From the NCBI GenBank assembly GCA_023701135.1, contig JAMPXP010000022.1:1-64000 (forward strand): a stretch of 64,000 nt of DNA, read 5' to 3'. The notes under the pieces are model-generated. The model was not told the origin of the DNA, did not search any database, and was given only the letters and a program-made list of their open reading frames with translations. A program made the translations under genes and the position numbers. Source of the DNA: Desulfobacula sp. Its GTDB lineage: Bacteria > Desulfobacterota > Desulfobacteria > Desulfobacterales > Desulfobacteraceae. Shown here one piece after another: positions 59,135 through 64,000 of the stretch; within the stretch, counting starts at the first letter, position 1, and the number at the start of each line of letters is the position of its first letter.

Positions 59135-59833
59135 TCATCGATAGGTGAAAGGCAATCTGAATTTCCGGCCCGAGAGTTCGAAAATTACCTCATCCTGTGC
59201 AATTTCCAGAATGCGATAGCCTTGCACGGATTCTCCTTCTCCGACTATTTTGGTATTGATGACGGCAATCCGGTCCGACGGATTCTTTGCCCAGGAAATG
59301 GCCTGGATGGTAAGCATTCCATCCTTCAGGGGAAAGATTTCTTCTTCCCGTGGACCGGGTTTGGAAACCGGCAGCAAAACCGGAACAGATCCCTTTTCCT
59401 TGATATTCTGCTCCTGTTGCATTGGAGTTTTTTCGATAACTGGGGGGAGGCTCTCCGCCTTATGAACGGTAATATTCTCTGCAAGAGACTCTGAAGGGGG
59501 CGGGAGATTTTTTATGGGTGGCTGAGACGGGGTTTGAGAGGCATTCTTTTCAACAGGGGTTATGCAAGGGGATTGATGCTGGGCCGGGCGGGGGGGAGTG
59601 GATTGAATGGTCCTGGCCGGGGAAAATAAAACATATGCGGCCAAGGCCATGACGAGTGCGGAACCGAGGACAAGGATCAATCCTTTTGCACTTAAGAAAA
59701 ACCCTTGCCGCTGATGCTGTATTCTTGAGTTCAGGGTTGTCCGGATATTTAATTTTAAGGAGGATCTGTTTTTATTTTCCTGCTCAGGGCTTTCCTGCTC
59801 AGCTTTTTTCAGGGCCTTTAAAATAGTACTCAT
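59135..59833 (-). CDS. gspB: General secretion pathway protein GspB
   Basis: This 232-residue protein begins MSTILKALKKAEQESPEQ, the usual GspB start, and has one membrane helix (about 47-70), a Pro/Ser/Gln-rich periplasmic linker and a small C-terminal domain (ILEIAQDEVIFELSGRKFRL). In Aeromonas and Vibrio, GspA and GspB assemble the type II secretin through the peptidoglycan layer. The gene lies two bases after gspA. No other type II secretion genes are in the window. Confidence 0.9.
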   Translation of the reverse strand: MSTILKALKKAEQESPEQENKNRSSLKLNIRTTLNSRIQHQRQGFFLSAKGLILVLGSALVMALAAYVLFSPARTIQSTPPRPAQHQSPCITPVEKNASQTPSQPPIKNLPPPSESLAENITVHKAESLPPVIEKTPMQQEQNIKEKGSVPVLLPVSKPGPREEEIFPLKDGMLTIQAISWAKNPSDRIAVINTKIVGEGESVQGYRILEIAQDEVIFELSGRKFRLPFTYR

Positions 59834-59834
59834 G

Positions 59835-61655
59835 TTAACTGCCCTTTACCGGATCAATGGAAGGGTATTCAGTCAGGCTGGGAGTGGTTGATCCATGGTC
59901 TTTTTCACGCAGGAGGATGATCTTTGTCATGGGCCCTACAAGGCCGTCTTCAGCCAGGCCGTGCTTTGCCTGGATTCTTTTTACAGCTTCCCTGACGGCA
60001 GAATCATAAACTGCCGTCGTATCAATGGAGGAAAACCCTATCTGCCTGAGGGACAGTTTGACTGCGACCACGGAAGTGACGGGGGAGGTATCGGATATGA
60101 CATCGCCGGTTCCGAAAATATTTTTCCAGACAATGTAAATCTCCCCGTTTAAAAAAGGCCTTAGTTCATCCGGGTCAATTTTGAGTTTTTCATTGCCGCT
60201 TCCTGAAAAAACAAGGTATTCATTGCCTGGTGTTATCCCGGCAAGGGCAAGATAGCCTTGCTTCTGCCGGTCAGGAGAAATAACCCCGAGAATGGCAGGG
60301 AGGTTCAGTTTTTTAACCAGATCCGGCTCCCCTTTGAGCTGCATTATTTCAAGATTATGCTGCTCTGCGGCAATCTTAAAGAAATAAGGGTCGGATTCGA
60401 TTTCTTTTGTAAAAGGGTCAAACTGAATCAAGGCTTGCCGGTCCCACAGTGAAAGGACATGGCTCAGCGCATTTTCCCGGCTGATGTCCATGTCCGATAG
60501 AATTTTCTCCGGCTCTGTTTTTTCGATGAAAGGGGCAGGGGATACAGCCGGTTCCGGTGGTATGGATTCCGATGATATGGATTCCGGTGATAGGGGCTCG
60601 GATAGCATGGCCCCGTCTGGAGATTCAGGAGCCTGGATCTCCATATCAGGGGAGGGTATATAGGCATCCGGGCTTACGGATCCGGGTGGTGTTTCAGGTA
60701 GGCCGATTTGGACGGCAACAGGATGGATGGGTATCCATCCGGGAGGAAGGCCTTTAAATAGGGCCAAAAAAATAACAGCCGAAACGAGCAAGGCGAATCC
60801 GGCACCGGCGGTTTTTTTGATAAAAGGCCCTTGCCCGGACCGGGCTGCCTTCCGGGTGTCCAACTCCCGTATGGCGATCTTTATGATAGGTGGTGTTACC
60901 TTTTTCCGGTTGAGGCTGTATGCAGCAAGCAAAGACCGGTCACAGGCGATGTTGATGAGCCTGGGGATGCCTCCGGAATAGGCATATATAAGATCTATGG
61001 CCTTGGGGGTGAAAAGGGTTTCGGGTTTTCGCAGGGCCACATTGACCCTGTGGGAGATATAATCATGGGTCTCTTTACGGGTCAGGGGCAGAATATGGCA
61101 GCTCAAATTGATTCGTTGCCGGAGTTGCCGCATTTCATAAGAATCAAGAATATCACAAAGTTCCGGCTGCCCGACCAGGATGATCTGAAGCAGCTTGCTC
61201 CGGGTTGTTTCAAGATTGGAAAGCAGCCTGAGCTGTTCCAGGGTTTCCCGGTCCAGGTTCTGGGCTTCATCAATGAGAACCAGGACGGATTTCCCCAGGG
61301 CCTTTTTTCCCAACAGGAATTCATTCAGGGAATTTGTCAGTGATACCTGATTTTCATCTGTGAACGGGATGGACAATTCAATATGGATGGCTTTCAGAAG
61401 CTGGACCGAATCCAGTTTGGGATTAAAAATAAATGCGGCTTCAATATCCTTGTCCAGGTTTTCAAGGAACACCCGGCACAGGGTGGTCTTCCCGGTTCCC
61501 ACTTCGCCCGTGATCTCTACAAAACCGTCACCCTGGGACACGGCATAGGTCAGATGGGCCAAGGCTTCTTCATGGGTTCTGCCCAGAAATAGAAAATCAG
61601 GGTTGGGAACCAGCTTGAATGGTTTTTCCTTGAAACCGAAAAATCCGTTATACAT
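59835..61655 (-). CDS. gspA: ExeA/GspA-type ATPase with peptidoglycan-binding domain
   Basis: From ATG 61655 (a TTG at 61673 is possible) this 606-residue protein has an AAA ATPase domain (MYNGFFGFKEKPFKLVPNPD, Walker A GEVGTGKTTLC, Walker B VLVLIDEAQNL) in residues 1-270. A membrane helix (about 285-305) follows. Then come a Pro/Ser/Glu-rich linker (about 320-390), with a short repeat of the type SPESISSESIPPEP, and a C-terminal peptidoglycan-binding domain (QIGFSSIDTTAVYDSAVREA). This is the full ExeA layout. It probably uses ATP to place a secretin with GspB. Confidence 0.93.
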   Translation of the reverse strand: MYNGFFGFKEKPFKLVPNPDFLFLGRTHEEALAHLTYAVSQGDGFVEITGEVGTGKTTLCRVFLENLDKDIEAAFIFNPKLDSVQLLKAIHIELSIPFTDENQVSLTNSLNEFLLGKKALGKSVLVLIDEAQNLDRETLEQLRLLSNLETTRSKLLQIILVGQPELCDILDSYEMRQLRQRINLSCHILPLTRKETHDYISHRVNVALRKPETLFTPKAIDLIYAYSGGIPRLINIACDRSLLAAYSLNRKKVTPPIIKIAIRELDTRKAARSGQGPFIKKTAGAGFALLVSAVIFLALFKGLPPGWIPIHPVAVQIGLPETPPGSVSPDAYIPSPDMEIQAPESPDGAMLSEPLSPESISSESIPPEPAVSPAPFIEKTEPEKILSDMDISRENALSHVLSLWDRQALIQFDPFTKEIESDPYFFKIAAEQHNLEIMQLKGEPDLVKKLNLPAILGVISPDRQKQGYLALAGITPGNEYLVFSGSGNEKLKIDPDELRPFLNGEIYIVWKNIFGTGDVISDTSPVTSVVAVKLSLRQIGFSSIDTTAVYDSAVREAVKRIQAKHGLAEDGLVGPMTKIILLREKDHGSTTPSLTEYPSIDPVKGS

Positions 61656-61761
61656 CCTGGAATACTCCTGCAAAAGAGAGACGGCAAGTGTTCAGGATAT
61701 TGACATCCCATAGAAAACCAGGACCGTCAAGAAAATTCTGGAAGCAAAGGGGATTGTTTTT

Positions 61762-61838
61762 TCAGATGATGCCGGTCCCGACCAGAATATCCAGCCCGCA
61801 GTGGAAAATGGACCTCCATTGAAGTTTGAGCAGGGGAT
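61762..61838 (-). pseudogene. Remnant of the 3' end of the RlmL-like gene
   Basis: This 77-base piece starts exactly at the stop codon of, and aligns without gaps to, the last ~25 codons of the RlmL-like gene (62815-62891), about 87 percent identical by hand count. Beyond 61838 similarity fades. It lies 1053 bases from the intact gene in the same orientation, with no start or catalytic part. It is one half of a duplication scar with 61893-61949. Confidence 0.85.
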
Positions 61839-61892
61839 TGGGCAGGGCTTTCTTTTTCGGATGCTAAAAGATTGTGTTTCATCTATGCGAAG

Positions 61893-61949
61893 CGGCCCAT
61901 GATCAGGTGATGTTCATCCCCGCTCTTCTGTCAATTCTGGAAATTGAAG
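61893..61949 (+). pseudogene. Remnant of the 3' end of the YkgJ-family gene
   Basis: This 57-base piece matches the 3' part of the YkgJ gene (about 58910-58967) with one indel and few substitutions, including the identical block TTCTGTCAATTCTGGAAATT. It is on the same strand as the intact gene but on the other side of gspBA, and ends at the junction with the HEPN-like fragment. It is a second piece of the duplication scar. Confidence 0.85.
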
Positions 61950-61950
61950 C

Positions 61951-62241
61951 GACCAGAATAAAAATTCAATTCCAGTTATCCTTTCTCAATTTACTCAGGA
62001 ACTACCAACTAAAACAGAAGTTGATAAAGCATATGAACTAAGAAGCAAGGCCGTTCATTGCGGATCACAAGGCATCATCAAATTCACCGATTTAAACAAA
62101 ATTTGTTCTTGGGCAACTCAATGTTTATCCGTATGTACTCACTTATTGAGCTTGGGCTATACCTCAAGGGATCAAATCGAAATTCAAATAAATAGGATCA
62201 ATAAAACAATACAAGATGGCCCAACAAAAGGGTCAACCTGA
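61951..62241 (+). pseudogene. 5'-truncated HEPN-like gene fragment
   Basis: The frame is open from just after a TGA at 61945 to TGA 62239-62241 and contains no start codon or methionine, so the 5' part is missing. The ~96 residues include VDKAYELRSKAVHCGSQG, where RSKAVH is an R-x4-H motif as found in HEPN RNases, and a helical tail. AT content is higher than in the neighbours, which suggests foreign origin. The stop codon lies inside the following attC-like site, as is common in integron cassettes. Confidence 0.72.
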
Positions 62242-62310
62242 CCGGAAGCAGCTCGGCGGCGCTATACGCGGCGAGGCCGGTAGACAGGCAGGTTACCCAA
62301 AACGTTAACA
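62219..62310 (+). other. Integron attC-type recombination site
   Basis: In order: R'' box GCCCAAC (62219-62225, fits RYYYAAC), a five-base spacer, L'' GGGTCAACCTG (62230-62240), a structured centre with ACCGG/CCGGT (62241-62245 with 62277-62281), L' CAGGTTACCC (62289-62298), a five-base spacer, and R' GTTAACA (62304-62310). L'' and L' are complementary except for one extra C at 62234, in the T-C-AA position where attC sites carry their extrahelical base. The 92-base length is normal for attC. R' departs from GTTRRRY at two positions. Confidence 0.75.
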
Positions 62311-62397
62311 AGGACGGCGAGAGCGGATGTGGACAATCGCCCGATAATATGTTACCGCTATAATTTTAGCATCGCGGCCGCTCAACCTACGTTATGT
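62303..62397 (+). other. Possible second, degenerate attC-like site
   Basis: A second candidate runs from CGTTAAC (62303-62309) to GTTATGT (62391-62397). Inner complementary pieces GAGCGG (62321-62326) and CCGCTC (62377-62382) support a folded site, and the right end CTCAACCTACGTTATG looks like an attC terminus. Spacing on the left is irregular. The DUF302 gene begins 28 bases after the end, the usual distance for a cassette gene. Confidence 0.4.
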
Positions 62398-62424
62398 CCC
62401 GCCCACAAAGATGGAGGTAATTTT

Positions 62425-62808
62425 ATGTATTACATAGTTGAAACAGACAAATCATTCGACCAAGCATCAGCAGACCTTGAGGCAGCGGTTAAACGTCATG
62501 GCTTCGGGGTATTGCATGTTCACGACTTAGGGACCACACTTCGTAGTAAAGGCATTGCATTTGATGAGGAGTGCAAGGTTTTTGAAGTCTGCAATCCGGG
62601 ACAGGCTGCAAAAGTTCTGTCAACCGATATGCGCCTAAATATGGCACTGCCATGTCGTATCTCGGTATTTACGGACAAAGGCAAAACGAAGATCGGTCTT
62701 ATTAGGCCAGTGCAAATGCTTTCAGCGCTATCCCAGGATGCATCCTTGCTTCAAGTTGCCAAAGAGGTTGAGGAAAAGACCATCAAGATGGTTGACGAGT
62801 CGAAATGA
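62425..62808 (+). CDS. DUF302-family protein, probable cassette gene
   Basis: ATG 62425, seven bases after GGAGGT, gives a 127-residue protein of the DUF302 family (HVHDLGTTLRSKGIAFDEE and NPGQAAKVLSTDMRLNMALP are the typical pieces). These small alpha/beta proteins lack a known activity. Base composition is more AT-rich than the host genes, and the gene directly follows attC-like sites. It ends six bases before the RlmL stop without a following attC, so the cassette end seems cut off. Confidence 0.87.
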   Translation: MYYIVETDKSFDQASADLEAAVKRHGFGVLHVHDLGTTLRSKGIAFDEECKVFEVCNPGQAAKVLSTDMRLNMALPCRISVFTDKGKTKIGLIRPVQMLSALSQDASLLQVAKEVEEKTIKMVDESK

Positions 62809-62814
62809 ATACTC

Positions 62815-63984
62815 TCAGATAATCCCGGTCCCGGCCAGAATATCCAGACCACCGTGGAAAATCGGCCGCCATTGAAGTCTGAGCAGGGGGTGGGCGTCCT
62901 TTGAAGGAAGGATGATGCCCAGGCGCCAGCCCTTGAAATCAGACAACAGTTTTTTTTCGATCTCGCCGTAAAGGGCCCTGGGGTTGGTTTTCTCCCCAAG
63001 CCGCTTGCCGTAGGGCGGGTTCAGCACGATCACCCCTTTTTTGCCGGAAGCGGTCGCCGGCGGGGTCAGGGAGAAAAAATCCCTTTGGCAAAGGTCAATG
63101 GTTTGGCAGAAATCATGGGCCGAGATATTCTGCTGCATCACGGCCAGGGCCGACGCATCTATGTCCGAGGCAAAAATCTCTTTTTCCGGGATCAGGACCC
63201 GGTTTTCCTGCGCCTGGTTTTTTAAGCGAGCAAATGCCCTGGAACTGAAGCCGGGCCAGGACTCAAAGGCAAAGGACCGGAAAAGGCCGGGGGGAATCCC
63301 GGCCTTGATCATGGCTGCCTCAAGGGAAAAGGTGCCGGCCCCGGCCATGGGGTCCAGAAGGATGTCCGACGCTGAAAATCCGGCCCAGAAGAGCAGGGCA
63401 AAAGCCAGGTTTTCCCTCAGGGGGGCAGGGGTCACCTTTACCTTGATGCCCCTCTTGAACAGGAGGTTTCCGGTGCTGTCCAGGGAGATGTGAAATTCAT
63501 CCTGGTCTGCCCGGATATACACGGTCTGGGTGGAAGGCTTTTCCGCCATAAACCCGGTCCCGGATGCCAGTTGGTCCAGAATGAGGGCTTCGCAGCGCCC
63601 GGCAATGGCATCGGAATGGTAAAGCCTTGATTTATGGGCGGTGACCGAGAATTTAAGCTCACTGTTTTCCGGCAGGAAAAGGTCAAAATCCATGGCCCGG
63701 ATCTTTTTTTCCAGCTTTTCAAAGGAATCGGCCTTGAACCGGCCAACCCGCATCAGTATCCGGGACGGGCTCCGCAGATTGAGGTTCAGGGCTGCGGCAT
63801 CGGAAAGCCTGCCCCTGAATTCAAGACCGCCTTCGACGAGGTTAAGGCTATCCTTGGGAAACCCGGCAGCCAGGATTTCGGACCGGCAGACCTTTTCCAG
63901 GCCCGGGGAGCAGACGATGAAAAAATCGTGCTCCCGGCCCCGGACTCGTCGTTTCACTCTTTTTTCAAAGGCGGAGGATTCCAT
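62815..63984 (-). CDS. RlmL-like THUMP-domain 23S rRNA methyltransferase
   Basis: This 389-residue protein has a ferredoxin-like/THUMP N-terminal region (DFFIVCSPGLEKVCRSEI, GGLEFRGRLSDAAALNLNL, SELKFSVTAHKSRLYHSDA) followed by a class I methyltransferase domain with ILLDPMAGAGTFSLEAAM and the catalytic VIVLNPPYGKRLGE (NPPY). It matches the N-terminal (RlmL/m2G2445, YcbY-type) half of RlmKL or the YpsC-like single proteins. An AAAGG site lies upstream of ATG 63984 near the window edge. The RlmK-like half is a separate gene at 47840-48826. Confidence 0.9.
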   Translation of the reverse strand: MESSAFEKRVKRRVRGREHDFFIVCSPGLEKVCRSEILAAGFPKDSLNLVEGGLEFRGRLSDAAALNLNLRSPSRILMRVGRFKADSFEKLEKKIRAMDFDLFLPENSELKFSVTAHKSRLYHSDAIAGRCEALILDQLASGTGFMAEKPSTQTVYIRADQDEFHISLDSTGNLLFKRGIKVKVTPAPLRENLAFALLFWAGFSASDILLDPMAGAGTFSLEAAMIKAGIPPGLFRSFAFESWPGFSSRAFARLKNQAQENRVLIPEKEIFASDIDASALAVMQQNISAHDFCQTIDLCQRDFFSLTPPATASGKKGVIVLNPPYGKRLGEKTNPRALYGEIEKKLLSDFKGWRLGIILPSKDAHPLLRLQWRPIFHGGLDILAGTGII

Positions 63985-64000
63985 TTACAGCTTTACCTTT

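Noticed and set aside
1-64000. rRNA or tRNA genes, phage integrase, transposase or replication origin
   Set aside because: None was recognised. The only mobile-element trace is the attC-like DNA at 62219-62397.

Overview
The window looks like chromosome of an anaerobic sulfate-reducing deltaproteobacterium, probably in or near the Desulfobacterales. The evidence is a selenocysteine-containing periplasmic [NiFeSe] hydrogenase, a small siroheme sulfite reductase, a ferredoxin-dependent 2-oxoacid oxidoreductase of the VorB type, TRAP transport, several FeS and radical-SAM proteins, and moderately high GC. No rRNA or tRNA gene and no CRISPR array was seen. The only stretch over 300 bases without an intact gene is 61656-62424, which holds gene remnants and integron-type recombination sites.

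Layout. 1-359: tail of a malic enzyme. 384-8974: a catabolic locus around a strongly palindromic divergent control region. Leftward are biotin carboxyl carrier protein, biotin carboxylase and a creatininase-family amidohydrolase. Rightward are a GntR regulator, a DctPQM TRAP transporter and pxpABC (5-oxoprolinase). Together these encode every part of a split urea-carboxylase-like enzyme. 9020-13849: cysteine desulfidase, DUF89 protein, radical SAM protein, K+ channel, small membrane protein. 14010-24821: a branched-chain amino acid / 2-oxoacid oxidation region (IlvE, cupin regulator, acyl-CoA dehydrogenase, four-subunit 2-oxoacid:ferredoxin oxidoreductase with a P-loop partner, an ACT protein, a hybrid kinase and an HMG-lyase-like aldolase). 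24998-30167: HigBA toxin-antitoxin, a radical SAM protein, and a tightly overlapping three-gene DUF262 / DUF3696-ATPase / unknown operon that is a good candidate anti-phage system. 30289-36454: a VOC protein, Sel1 protein, ABC exporter, PLP decarboxylase and SpoIIE phosphatase. A 72-bp dispersed repeat lies upstream of two of these genes.

36490-46337: hydrogenase region. hypCFDE run rightward. hicBA and pepT separate them from a leftward hysBA-protease group. The hysA large-subunit frame is interrupted by TGA at 43774-43776. The conserved DPUxxCxxH context and an ideally placed bacterial SECIS hairpin show this is selenocysteine, so the gene really ends at 43705. 46421-49647: thioesterase, CrcB, DUF309, RlmK-like methyltransferase and small sulfite reductase. 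49697-58996: chemoreceptor, DUF362 protein, membrane polyferredoxin, CbiX chelatase, glycosyltransferase, CHASE4 hybrid kinase and YkgJ protein. 59135-61655: GspB/ExeA pair.

61762-62808 is the most unusual stretch. Truncated copies of the 3' ends of the two genes flanking gspBA are followed by a 5'-truncated HEPN-like gene, an attC-like site (possibly two) and a DUF302 gene that abuts an RlmL-like gene (62815-63984). It reads as the scar of a tandem duplication at an insertion hotspot that took up integron-cassette DNA without an integrase.
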